Source of the DNA: Gammaproteobacteria bacterium UBA2675
GTDB taxonomy: Bacteria > Pseudomonadota > Gammaproteobacteria > Pseudomonadales > Pseudohongiellaceae
Assembly: GCA_002354805.1 (NCBI GenBank)
Contig: DEMH01000009.1
Location: 1,114,311 to 1,178,310 of the forward strand
Direction of reading: 5' to 3'
DNA length: 64,000 nt
Shown here: positions 35,792-45,700 of the stretch, one piece after another
Layout: each line of letters opens with the position of its first letter
Position numbering within the stretch: position 1 is the stretch's first letter
Program-made: the position numbers and the translations under genes
The notes under the pieces: generated by a model
The model's input: the letters and a program-made list of their open reading frames with translations, nothing else
Database searches by the model: none
What the model was told of the DNA's origin: nothing

Positions 35792-37978
35792 TCAGGGCAG
35801 CGCCAGAGCCACCAGTTCGGCGGGGCCGTTACCGCTGACTGCCATGACGATGTACTGCTTGCCGTTCTGGACATAGGTCATTGGCAAGCCAGTCTGGGAT
35901 GCTGGCAGGTCGATCTCCGCGAGGATTGCGCCGGTTGTTTTGTCATGTGCACGGAATACCGGGTTGCCACCCTGGCCTTCACCGGCGAACAGCAGGCTCT
36001 TGGTCACCAGCAGCCCGGCGCGGGTCGGGATGCCAGTACGCTCCAGTTCAACCCCTTCGAGCAGCGGGTGATTCTTGATGCGTTCCGGTGTGTCGGCGTT
36101 GGCCATGGTCCATTCAATATCGCCCTCATTCAGGTCGATGGCGGTGATTCGACCCCATGGTGGCTGCACGATCGGCAGGCCGTCCACGTTTGGTGAGCGG
36201 GCCGGACCCTGGATCCAGTCTGTGGTAGAGAATTCCGCACCAGGGACCAGGGACAGCACAGCTACCGCTGTATGAGAGGCGACGTACAACATGCCGGTTT
36301 CCGGATCGTAAACTCCACCTTCCCAGTTGGTGCCACCCAGCGTACCGGGCAGGCTCAGGGTACCAATGGTGCCGTCATCAGCATTGGCGAGTGATGGCGG
36401 CTGGTACAGCGGCCCCATGCGATAGGGTTTCACTGCTTCTTTGGCACGGGCAAAGATTTCCGGGGTGAAGTTCACCAGATCATCCTCTGATATGCCCTGA
36501 CGGTCGTAAGCCGGTGGCTTGGTCGGGAAGGGCTGGGTTGGCGATGTCCACTCACCTGGCACGTCAGTCTGTGGTACTGGTCGCTCTTCCATTTCCCAGA
36601 TGGGTTCGCCGGTTTCGCGATTCAGCACATAGGCAAATGACTGCTTGGTGAGCTGCACCAGAGCCTTGGTGCCGTCGGGAAGATCGGCAAGGATGGGTGC
36701 CGTGGGTGTGTCATAGTCCCAGATATCATGGCGCAGGTGCTGGAAGTACCACTTGCGTTCCCCAGTGCGGTAGTCAACAGCGACAACGGAGCCAGTGAAC
36801 AGGTTGGTACCCGGACGGTCGCCACCGAAACGGTCACCGGTACCAGATTCCACCGGCAGGTAGACCAGGCCCAGCTCTGTGTCGGCAGACATGGAAGTCC
36901 ACACGCCACCATTACCGGTCATCAGCGCGGAGTCGTTCAGCCAGGTTTCGTAGCCTTCCTCACCGGGTTTGGGAATGTTGCGATGTGTCCACAACAACTC
37001 GCCAGTGTGGATGTCAAAAGCGCGTACATCGCCCTTGACGTTGTCCGCGTGAGGCGGGCGCATGCTCACCTGGTGGGCAGCGCCAACGACCAGTACATCG
37101 TCAATGACCAGCGGCGGGAAGGTCAGAGTAATGTCTCGATCGTCGCGCACATCACTGAAGCGCATGCCATCCATCAGGTCCAGAATGCCACCATCGGCGA
37201 AGGACTCCAGCGGCAAGCCAGTGCTGGCGTCCAGTGCGGCCAGGTAGTAGCCAGGTGTGACCACAAAAATGACTTCCTGGTCACCATCCGTCCAGTAGGC
37301 AACGCCTTTACCGGAGTTTTTGCGAGGAGAGTCCTCAAAGCGCTGACCTTCCTGAGGGCGCCACATCCACAGCGTCTGGCCGGATTCTGCGTCAATAGCT
37401 ACCACATTACGGGTAGTGCCAGCGGTTGCATACAGAACGCCATTGGCCATGATGGGTGTAGTGACACTCAGGCCCTCGGGGCGTGGGCCGAAGTTGTCCG
37501 CCTTCCAGCGCCAGGCGATTTCCAGCTCGCCGACGTTTTCGGCATTGATCTGCTCTAATGGCGCGTAGCGGTTGGCATTCAGGCCGCCAAACATGCTGGT
37601 CCAGGCGTAATAATCCGGGCCGGTATTCTCGCTGCCCTGCTCAATATTGACAGACGCCAGTTCAGTGACAGTCAGACCGGCGATTGGCGCGTTTACGCGG
37701 CCCATCTGCATGACGTGTGCGGTCAGATCCAGATACTGTTCCGGGCTGAGTGAACCGGGTGTCTCGGCAGGCATGGTTGCCATTATCGCTGCGTACAGCT
37801 CACTGGCAGGGCGGTCCAGCCAGCGATTGGCAATACGCATTTCAATGTCAGCCTGCACATGGCAACGGGCACATTCGGACTGGAAAAGTTCCGAGCCGCG
37901 CTCCACGGACGCGGTCTGTGCATGCACGTTAAATGCAGCAAGAAGTGGCAACAACATGATTAGGAATACTCTAACCAC
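35792..37978 (-). CDS. Secreted PQQ-dependent dehydrogenase with N-terminal cytochrome c domain
   Basis: 728 residues starting at GTG 37978 behind a GAGGAG site. A signal peptide (about 1-21, ending VHAQT) is followed by a single cytochrome c domain with CARCH (Cys36, Cys39, His40). After residue ~125 comes an eight-bladed quinoprotein propeller of the PQQ alcohol/glucose dehydrogenase type, with repeats such as TGELLWTHRNI and TGERKWYFQHLRHDIWDYD. The heme sits before, not after, the propeller, the reverse of quinohemoprotein alcohol dehydrogenases. It would oxidise a sugar or alcohol in the periplasm and pass electrons to the heme. No PQQ biosynthesis genes are in the window, so PQQ must be supplied elsewhere or taken up. 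Confidence 0.9.
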   Translation of the reverse strand: MVRVFLIMLLPLLAAFNVHAQTASVERGSELFQSECARCHVQADIEMRIANRWLDRPASELYAAIMATMPAETPGSLSPEQYLDLTAHVMQMGRVNAPIAGLTVTELASVNIEQGSENTGPDYYAWTSMFGGLNANRYAPLEQINAENVGELEIAWRWKADNFGPRPEGLSVTTPIMANGVLYATAGTTRNVVAIDAESGQTLWMWRPQEGQRFEDSPRKNSGKGVAYWTDGDQEVIFVVTPGYYLAALDASTGLPLESFADGGILDLMDGMRFSDVRDDRDITLTFPPLVIDDVLVVGAAHQVSMRPPHADNVKGDVRAFDIHTGELLWTHRNIPKPGEEGYETWLNDSALMTGNGGVWTSMSADTELGLVYLPVESGTGDRFGGDRPGTNLFTGSVVAVDYRTGERKWYFQHLRHDIWDYDTPTAPILADLPDGTKALVQLTKQSFAYVLNRETGEPIWEMEERPVPQTDVPGEWTSPTQPFPTKPPAYDRQGISEDDLVNFTPEIFARAKEAVKPYRMGPLYQPPSLANADDGTIGTLSLPGTLGGTNWEGGVYDPETGMLYVASHTAVAVLSLVPGAEFSTTDWIQGPARSPNVDGLPIVQPPWGRITAIDLNEGDIEWTMANADTPERIKNHPLLEGVELERTGIPTRAGLLVTKSLLFAGEGQGGNPVFRAHDKTTGAILAEIDLPASQTGLPMTYVQNGKQYIVMAVSGNGPAELVALALP

Positions 37979-38344
37979 AGGTATTCTCCTCTGTGAGTAT
38001 GGGTCTGAACATTTGGATTATTTTTATTAGAAGGGGATCTAGGGGGGCCGATAGTAACGCGTTTGCCAAACCCAAGGAAGCGCCGGCCTGCAACAGAACG
38101 TGACAGTGAACGGGTTCATGATTTGACGCGTATTTACGACAATTTTCCAAAATCAGGCAAAAACTGAATAGAACTGCGTACGGTTTCGTTGACATAGGAC
38201 AGGACTTACACAGCTTATATACCAAGACCGTGGCAGGCCTGATAATCTGACAGCAATAGAGCCTGCAATTGGCATGTGTGATCGGGCAGAGCGTTAATGT
38301 CATTGGCCTGGCAATGAGGAAGACGGATGATGGGAGGCACAATA
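37979..38344. other. 366-bp divergent intergenic region
   Basis: Lies between the PQQ dehydrogenase (minus) and M48 peptidase (plus) genes. It must hold both promoters. A TTGACA at 38189-38194 is seen but its best partner, TTATAT, is 20 bases away, so no promoter is called. No open gene, repeat or convincing operator was found. Confidence 0.6.
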
Positions 38345-39967
38345 ATGAACATGAAACAGGGGCGATTATCCAAGACAGCGCTGATTGCGGTTTTGCCTGT
38401 CGGGTTCTCGGGCATGTTCAGCCGCCTGGCATTTATGGCTGTCTGTGTAGGCGTGCTGCAGGCCTGCGCCGTCAATCCTGTGACCGGGGACCGCGAACTC
38501 ACACTAGTCTCCGAGCGGGAAGAAGTTGCGATTGGGCAGGAGAATTATGGTCCCACCCAGCAAAGTCAGGGTGGCGAGTTCAAGATCGATCCAGAGTTGA
38601 CGGCCTATGTCAATGAGGTGGGCCAGCGTGTTGCCAGACACAGTCCCCGCCAACTGCCATACGAGTTTGTTGTGCTCAATAACTCCGTCCCCAATGCCTG
38701 GGCGCTGCCCGGTGGCAAGATTGCTGTCAATCGCGGCCTGCTTTACGAGATGAACAGCGAGGCCGAACTGGCAGCAGTGCTGGGGCATGAGGTGGTGCAT
38801 GCTGCAGCCAGGCATGGCGCGCAGTCCATGGAAAGAGGTGTCCTTTTGCAGGGCGCATTGGCTGTCACTGCAATCGCAGCCAGTGATAATGCCTATGCGG
38901 GGGCCATCGTCGGCGGCGCTTCTCTCGGAGCCCAACTGATCAGCCAGAGTTATGGACGTGAGGCAGAGCGCGAAGCAGATCTTTACGGTACACGCTATCT
39001 GGCTGAGGCTGGTTATGACCCTGCCGCCGCAGTGCAGCTTCAGGAGACCTTCGTGCGGCTGTCAGAAGGGGGCGCGCCGCAGGGTTGGCTTCAGGGCCTG
39101 TTTGCCAGTCACCCACCGTCTCAGGAACGGGTGCAGAACAACCGCCAGCTGGTCGCGCAATTGCGCGCTGAAGGTTATACCGGCGGTGAGCAGGGCGAAG
39201 AGCGTTATCAGCAGCAAATGGCCTTTTTGCGTGAAACCAAACCTGCCTACGATGCCTTTGATGAAGCCATGACGCTGGTCAGGGACGATCGGGTCGAAGA
39301 CGCCCAGCAAAAGCTGGACGAGGCAATCTCCATGCTGCCTCAGGAGGCCCGGTTTCATGGTTTAAATGGTGATATTGCCCTGATGCAGCGCCGTTACAGC
39401 GCAGCCATTGATCATTACAACAGCGCGCTGGCGCGCGACGATGCCTATTTTGATTACTACCTGGGCAGGGGGCTGGCTCATGCCCGGCAGGGTAATCGCA
39501 GCCGTGCGCAGGCCGATTTGCAGGCCAGCGTAGAGCTGCTGCCAACGGCGCTTGCCATGAATGAGCTGGGCACCATGGCGCTGGCTGATAACAATCGTAA
39601 TGCTGCCAAGCAGTACTTTCAGCAGGCCGCCTCTGCACCCGGCAGTATCGGTGAATCGGCCCGTTCGGCCTTCCTGCGACTGGATGTGGCTGACAACCCG
39701 GCCAACTATTTGCAGACATCTGCCTACGTCAGCAATGACGGCCGTGTGATGGTGCGAGTGGGTAATGCTGCACCGATGACTATCACACAGGCCTCAGTGG
39801 AGCTGCAGGCCAGTGTGGGTCGCGAGCGAGTGCGGCGAGTCGTGGACGTTCGCAATCTGTCCGCTGGCGATGCGCGAGACTACGATTCCGGTCTGGTACT
39901 GCCGGCCGACGTTCCGCCTCAGGCGGTGCAGGCCCAGGTGCTGGTACGCAGCGCCTCTGTTAACTGA
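38345..39967 (+). CDS. M48-family periplasmic metalloprotease with TPR-like tail (BepA-like)
   Basis: 540 residues from the ATG at 38345, chosen because GGGAGG lies six bases before it; an upstream ATG at 38327 lacks one. Lipoprotein-like start with VLQAC (Cys 41). Zinc motif HEVVH at 148-152 and a third-ligand region SYGREAEREADLYGTRYL follow. The C-terminal half (about 320-470) has helical repeats of tetratricopeptide type (DIALMQRRYSAAIDHYNSAL, GLAHARQGNRSRAQADLQAS). This is the layout of BepA (YfgC), which edits misfolded outer membrane proteins in the periplasm. It is nine bases from the diguanylate cyclase gene downstream, so possibly cotranscribed. Confidence 0.92.
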   Translation: MNMKQGRLSKTALIAVLPVGFSGMFSRLAFMAVCVGVLQACAVNPVTGDRELTLVSEREEVAIGQENYGPTQQSQGGEFKIDPELTAYVNEVGQRVARHSPRQLPYEFVVLNNSVPNAWALPGGKIAVNRGLLYEMNSEAELAAVLGHEVVHAAARHGAQSMERGVLLQGALAVTAIAASDNAYAGAIVGGASLGAQLISQSYGREAEREADLYGTRYLAEAGYDPAAAVQLQETFVRLSEGGAPQGWLQGLFASHPPSQERVQNNRQLVAQLRAEGYTGGEQGEERYQQQMAFLRETKPAYDAFDEAMTLVRDDRVEDAQQKLDEAISMLPQEARFHGLNGDIALMQRRYSAAIDHYNSALARDDAYFDYYLGRGLAHARQGNRSRAQADLQASVELLPTALAMNELGTMALADNNRNAAKQYFQQAASAPGSIGESARSAFLRLDVADNPANYLQTSAYVSNDGRVMVRVGNAAPMTITQASVELQASVGRERVRRVVDVRNLSAGDARDYDSGLVLPADVPPQAVQAQVLVRSASVN

Positions 39968-39975
39968 GAAAGTAG

Positions 39976-42339
39976 ATGCTGAATCGGACGAAAACGTTCT
40001 CTGAGTCGTGGTTTCGCTCCACGCGTGTTATCGCATTGACGTTGGCTGTATTGATAGTCGGCGCATTGCTGACACTTCTGTCATGGCAAGGTGCTGTGCG
40101 GGCCGTTAATCTGGAAGACCAGGATCGCTTCGAAGAGGAAACCGGCGAGAGTCTGGAACTAATCCAGGAGCGCATGGAGACCTATGGTCAGGTGATCCGT
40201 GGGCTAAAAGGTCTATTCGTTGCCTCCAATCGTGTAGATCGCGAGGACTTTCGCGATTACGCCGACGAGCTGGACCTGGATGAAAACTACCCAGGCATTC
40301 TGGGTGTTGCATTCGCTCTGGACTTAGACCCGGAGAATCTTGATGCGCATATCGAGCGAATCCAGGAGAGCGGTTTCCCATTCTATTCGGTTCACCCGGC
40401 GGGTGATCGTGATCGATATACTTCGATAGTTTTTATCGAGCCCTTTAGCGGCGACAACCTGAACGCCTTCGGCTATGACATGTACTCTGAACAGGTCAGG
40501 CGTGAGGCGATGGATCAGTCACAAGCCAGTGGTGAATTGACGCTTTCGGGCAAAGTCAGCCTGGTTCAGGACGCAGATCGTGGTCCCATTGCTGGCGTGC
40601 TGTTGTATTTGCCCGTCTACGAACGGGAAGTGGGCCTGGCCGGAGCAGACTCCAGCGACATCTTTGGATGGGTATACGCACCGTTCAGCATGGATATCCT
40701 GATGGAGGGTATACAACTGGACGAATCCCCAATTGCTTTCAGCGTTTATGATGGTCCTGAAATGAATGAACGCGCTTTGCTCTATTCAACCATTGCCGAA
40801 AGCGATTCTTCCACAGAATGGACTTTTTCGCGTACTGAGCAATTGAGAATCTCACAGCGGATCTGGACTGTGAGGTTTCTGGCAGACGACAGTTTTATTC
40901 AAGACCATCAGGGCGCTGAGCCTGGGGTTGTAATATTCGTTGGTGGGTTGCTTACTGCGCTGCTGACAATGCTGGTCTGGTCTCTGGCATCTGGCAGAGA
41001 GAGGGCTGAAGCCCGGGCGGCAGTCATCAACCATGAGCTTTCTGAGACAGAGTTTCGCTGGAAGTCTGCACTATCTGGTGCTGGTCACGGTGTCTGGGAC
41101 TGGAACAATTTGACCAATGAAGTCAACTACAATAAAGAGTGGAAGTCCATGCTTGGCTACACCGAGGACGAAGTAAAAAACGAGTTTTCGGAATGGCGGC
41201 GCCTGGTCCACCCAGAGGACCTGGAAAATGCAGAGGCCGCAGTTGCAGATTTTATTGCCGGCAAGACATCGACTTACAGTGTGCAGCATCGGATGCTTGC
41301 TCGAGATGGCAGTTGGCGCTGGATTTTGACCAGAGGTGCAGTAGTTGCCAGAGACAGTGAGGGTAACGCAGCGCGGACTATTGGCACCCACACTGACATC
41401 GATCGGCAGAAAAAGCTTGAGCTGGCGCTCAGTGAGAGTGATCAGCGCTTCCGCGGTGCATTTGGGACAGCTGCGATCGGCATGGCGCTGGTGGGCTTGC
41501 AGGGCGAGTGGCTGGAAGTAAACCGGGCATTGCTGGACATGCTGGGATACGAGGAAGATGAATTATTAAAGCTGACGTTTCAGGATATCACCCATCCTGA
41601 TGATCTCGATCGGGACCTGGAATTACTAAATGCGCTGGTCGCGGGAAAGATCCCCAGTTACCAGATGGAAAAACGCTATTTCTGCAAGGATGGCTCCCAG
41701 ATATGGATCGTACTGAGTGTGTCGATGGTCCGGGACGCGAAGGGTGATCCATTGCACTTTGTCTCCCAGATAGAAAACATTACCGACCGCAAAGAACTGG
41801 CTAGAAAAGTGGCTTATCAGGCGAGTCACGACGAACTAACCGACTTGCCCAACCGTCGACTTCTTCAGCAGAGACTGGCTCAAACCATCGCTCTATGCCG
41901 GCGACACAAACGTAAGTTTGCGCTTATGTTTATCGACGTTGACCACTTTAAGCAGGTTAATGATCAGTACGGGCATGATGTAGGAGATGAGCTGCTCAAG
42001 TGGATCGCAATGCAATTAAGAGGCAGCTTACGCGTCAGTGACACGCTGGCGCGGCAGGGGGGCGATGAGTTTGTTCTGTTACTGGCTGAAATCAGCTCTC
42101 CTGATGATGCCGAGCTGGTCGCACGAAAGGTGTTTTATGCCATTCGAGAGCCTTTCGATACAGGGTTGCAGCAATTCAAGGTCTCGTTAAGCGTTGGTGT
42201 CGTTATCTTCGATCCGAATGATCCAGACGTGGCTGAGGAATTGCTGCGAAAAGCAGATGTTGCGCTGTACCAGGTTAAGCGTGGCGGTCGCAACCATTAC
42301 CGTGTGTATAAGCCCGAAGACGAACAATCTGCATCATGA
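39976..42339 (+). CDS. CHASE-PAS-PAS diguanylate cyclase
   Basis: 787 residues. One helix at ~17-40, a periplasmic CHASE-type domain (about 75-295), a second helix at ~317-338, PAS domains with PAC segments at about 357-478 and 485-604, and a GGDEF domain from about 610. The active site is GGDEF (695-699), with the allosteric c-di-GMP inhibition site RVSD (686-689) five residues upstream in the standard position. No EAL domain. It makes cyclic di-GMP from GTP in response to a periplasmic ligand and an internal signal, presumably setting attachment or biofilm state. The ligand is unknown. It ends 96 bases before the tRNA. Confidence 0.95.
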   Translation: MLNRTKTFSESWFRSTRVIALTLAVLIVGALLTLLSWQGAVRAVNLEDQDRFEEETGESLELIQERMETYGQVIRGLKGLFVASNRVDREDFRDYADELDLDENYPGILGVAFALDLDPENLDAHIERIQESGFPFYSVHPAGDRDRYTSIVFIEPFSGDNLNAFGYDMYSEQVRREAMDQSQASGELTLSGKVSLVQDADRGPIAGVLLYLPVYEREVGLAGADSSDIFGWVYAPFSMDILMEGIQLDESPIAFSVYDGPEMNERALLYSTIAESDSSTEWTFSRTEQLRISQRIWTVRFLADDSFIQDHQGAEPGVVIFVGGLLTALLTMLVWSLASGRERAEARAAVINHELSETEFRWKSALSGAGHGVWDWNNLTNEVNYNKEWKSMLGYTEDEVKNEFSEWRRLVHPEDLENAEAAVADFIAGKTSTYSVQHRMLARDGSWRWILTRGAVVARDSEGNAARTIGTHTDIDRQKKLELALSESDQRFRGAFGTAAIGMALVGLQGEWLEVNRALLDMLGYEEDELLKLTFQDITHPDDLDRDLELLNALVAGKIPSYQMEKRYFCKDGSQIWIVLSVSMVRDAKGDPLHFVSQIENITDRKELARKVAYQASHDELTDLPNRRLLQQRLAQTIALCRRHKRKFALMFIDVDHFKQVNDQYGHDVGDELLKWIAMQLRGSLRVSDTLARQGGDEFVLLLAEISSPDDAELVARKVFYAIREPFDTGLQQFKVSLSVGVVIFDPNDPDVAEELLRKADVALYQVKRGGRNHYRVYKPEDEQSAS

Positions 42340-42342
42340 CAG

Positions 42343-42371
42343 GTGACCTGCGCATTTGATCACTATATAAT
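42343..42371 (+). promoter_or_regulatory. Candidate sigma-70 promoter of tRNA-Arg
   Basis: GTGACC (42343-42348) and TATAAT (42366-42371) are 17 bases apart, placing transcription start near 42378, about 58 bases before the tRNA. The -10 is exact; the -35 is four of six. Confidence 0.6.
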
Positions 42372-42435
42372 GCCGCCCCATGCGCCAGACGTAACCACTG
42401 CCGATGACAGTGATAAAACAAACATCAACAGTTAT

Positions 42436-42512
42436 GCACCCGTAGCTCAGCTGGATAGAGTAGGTGGCTTCGAACCACTTGGTCGGGAGTTCGAATCTCT
42501 CCGGGTGCGCCA
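42436..42512 (+). tRNA. tRNA-Arg, anticodon TCG
   Basis: 77 nt including an encoded CCA. The 7-bp acceptor stem is GCACCCG against CGGGTGC. The D arm is GCTC with GAGT, the anticodon stem GGTGG/CCACT encloses loop CTTCGAA with anticodon TCG at its centre, and the T arm is GGGAG-TTCGAAT-CTCTC. TCG reads CGA/CGG arginine codons. The 3' end is followed by a short AT-rich stretch and then the copper island, so this tRNA marks a likely insertion site. Confidence 0.95.
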
Positions 42513-42715
42513 ATATTTCCTTTTATAACAATGGTTTGAAATCCTTTAGGTAGACTGTCCTCGGGTTTGAAACCGTTAGAATGCGGGAGTTTGCGGGAAT
42601 TCCCATGACCACAATAACAGTCCTATGTTCACGATTAATTATGGCGTTCGGAAACACTCCGATGGTGAGGCAGCCCCCACCTGATGATGCTGAAGGGGCC
42701 TTGCCTTGCGTGCGG
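42513..42715. other. tRNA-to-cusA intergenic stretch
   Basis: 203 bases with no gene. It has a direct repeat GCGGGAgTT/GCGGGAaTT (42583-42601), a perfect palindrome GGGAATTCCC (42595-42604), and an imperfect stem at about 42672-42711 behind cusA that lacks a U-run on the cusA transcript. These look like the sort of sequence left at island boundaries after a tRNA, but no integrase or copy of the tRNA end is in the window. Confidence 0.5.
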
Positions 42716-45700
42716 CTACTTCAGGAGTTCAGAGTGCAGTTGCCACCTTTGCCATAAAAAATACACTGCAGGCAACACCAGCAGGGTCAGCACCAGGGTG
42801 CTGACCATGCCGCCCACCATCGGTGTCGCTATGCGCTGCATGATTTCCCCGCCGGTGCCGTGCCCCTGCATGATCGGCAACAGGCCCACTGTGATGGCCG
42901 CCACGGTCATGACCACAGGGCGCAGCCGCTGCAGTGCGCCTTTGGCAATTGCATCCCGTAAGCCCTCCACAGTCGGGCCGCCTTGTTCACGTGCCTCAGC
43001 CAGGTAGCGTGCGCGGTACTGGTTCAGATAAATCAGCATGATGACACCGATTTCCACCGCCACACCTGCCAGGGCGATGAACCCAACGGCGACGGCGACC
43101 GACAGATCGAAGGCAAGCCACCACAGTAGCCAGCTGCTGCCGGCAATCGCCATGGGCAGCGTGGCCATGATGATCAAGACTTCCGCCAGCCCGCGGAACG
43201 CCATGTAGAGCAGAAATGCGATTATCAGCAGGGTCAGCGGTACCACCAGTGTCAGCCGCTCCTTGGCCCGCTCCATGTATTCGTACTGTCCGGACCAGGT
43301 CAGTGAATAGCCAGCGGGCAAGGCCAGATTGTCCGCCAGGTGTTGCTGTGCGGCCTGGACATAAGAGCCAATATCACGCTCGGCGATGTCCACATATACC
43401 CACCCGGTAGGGCGCGAATTCTCGCTCTTTATCATCGGTGGTCCGTCTTGTATTTCTATATGTGCCACGTCACCCAGACGAATGCGTGCCCCTTGCGATG
43501 TTAATACGGGCAGATCCCTGATGGCATCGACCGAGTTGCGGATTTCCTGCGGGTAGCGCACATTGATCGGGAAGCGCTCCAGGCCCTCAATGGTTTCGGA
43601 AACATTCATGCCGCCGATCGCCGACGAAACAACTGCCTGCACCTCGTCGATATTCAGGCCATGGCGGGCCGCCGCCGCCCGGTCAATATCCACGGTAACA
43701 TAACGCCCGCCGGCGACCCGTTCGGCAAACACGCTGGCGGTTCCCTGCACCTGCGGTAGCAATGCCTCGATATCCGCACCAATGTTCTGTATGACCGGCA
43801 ATTCGGGACCGCCGATCTTGATACCCACCGGTGTCTTGATACCGGTGGCCAACATATCGATACGGGTCTTGATCGGCATAACCCAGGCATTGGTGACGCC
43901 TGGCAGATCCACCGTGCGCCGGATCTCTTCGCGGATGCGCTCAATGGTCATGCCCTCGCGCCATTCGGACTCAGGTTTGAAGCGGATGATGGTCTCTATC
44001 ATGCTTAGCGGCGCCGGATCGGTGGCGGTATCGGCGCGGCCGATCTTGCCGAACACCTGTGCTACTTCCGGCACAGACTTGATCAGCCGGTCGGTCTGCT
44101 GCAGCAACTGGGTGGCCTCACCGATGGACAGTCCAGGTCGGGTGGTGGGCATGTACATCCAGTCACCCTCATCCAGTGGTGGCATGAACTCCGAACCGAG
44201 TCGGGACAGCGGCCAGATCGCTGAAGTCATCACCAGGATACCGGCGGCGACCATCACCCAGGGCGCACGCATGACCATGCCGATCACGGGCCGGTAAATC
44301 CAGCCCAGCAGTCGATTTACCGGGTTTTTGTTTTCCGGTAGTATCTTGCCTCGAATCAGGTAACCCATCAGTACCGGCACCACAGTGATTGACAGAATAG
44401 CGGCGGCAGCCATCGCGTAAGTCTTGGTGAACGCCAGCGGCGCAAACAGACGCCCCTCCTGGGCCTCCAGGGTGAACACCGGCAGAAAGCTGAACGTGAT
44501 GATCAGCAGTGAGAAAAACAGGGCAGGACCCACTTCGGCAGAGGCCCTGGCAATGACACCCCAGCGATCGGTTTTTGCCTTTTCGGGATCATGCTCCAGA
44601 TGTTTGTGCACGTTCTCGATCATGACAATGGCGCCATCAACCATCGCGCCAATGGCAATGGCGATACCGCCCAGTGACATGATGTTGGCGTTAAGATCCT
44701 GGCCGCGCATGATCAGCAGTGCCGCCAATATCCCAAGCGGCAGTGTGGCAATGGCCACCAGCGAAGAGCGTAGATGGAATAAAAACAGCGCGCAGATAAA
44801 GGCGACCACTGCAAATTCTTCAAGTAGCTTGCTGTAAAGGTTGTCGACTGATCGACCAATCAACTCCGAGCGATCATAGGTGGGAACTATTTCTACCCCC
44901 TCTGGCAGGCTTGCCTGCAGTTCATCCAGGCGCTGTTTCACGGCAGCGATGGTGGCCTGGGCATTTTCACCGGAACGCATGACCACGATTCCTCCAGCCA
45001 CTTCGCCTTCACCGTTCAGGTCGGCAACACCCCGGCGCAGCTGCGGACCAGTCTGCACCCTGGCAACATCGCCCAACAGTACCGCAGTGCCGTCTTGTGT
45101 CACTTTTAACGGAATGGCCCGCAGATCATCCAGCCCCTGAATGTAACCGGTGGCCCGCACCATAAACTCGGTTTCCGCCATCTCGATGACTGAGCCGCCC
45201 ACTTCCTGGTTGCCGGCCCGAATCGCCTGGTTCACCGCAGACAGCGTCAGGCCATAGGCACTCAGCCGATCCGGATCAACAATGACCTGGTACTGTTTGA
45301 CCATGCCACCGACTGACGCAACTTCTGACACACCAGCCACGGTCTGCAGTTCGTATTTCAGAAACCAGTCCTGAATGGCGCGCAATTGCGACAGATCATG
45401 TTGATTGCTTCTGTCCACCAGGGCGTATTCGTAGACCCAGCCGACACCGGTGGCATCGGGCCCCAGCGCCGGTGCCACGCCGTCAGGCAGACGCGAGCTT
45501 ACCTGACTCAGGTATTCCAACACCCGGCTGCGTGCCCAATAAGGGTCGGTATCGTCGCTGAAAATGATATAGACGTAGGAATCACCAAAGAACGAGTATC
45601 CGCGCACTGTCTCCGCGCCGGGCACCGACAACATGGCAGTGGTCAGCGGATAGGTGACCTGGTCCTCGACCACCTGCGGGGCCTGGCCAGCGAAAGGCGT

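Noticed and set aside
36728..37558. 276-residue frame antisense to the PQQ dehydrogenase
   Set aside because: Shadow frame; the real gene has propeller repeats and the heme motif on the other strand.
38189..38220. TTGACA and TTATAT as a promoter for the M48 gene
   Set aside because: Spacing is 20 bases, too long for a normal sigma-70 promoter.
42670..42711. Stem-loop downstream of cusA as a terminator
   Set aside because: The stem has a bulge and there is no U-run on the cusA transcript. Kept only as a feature of the spacer.
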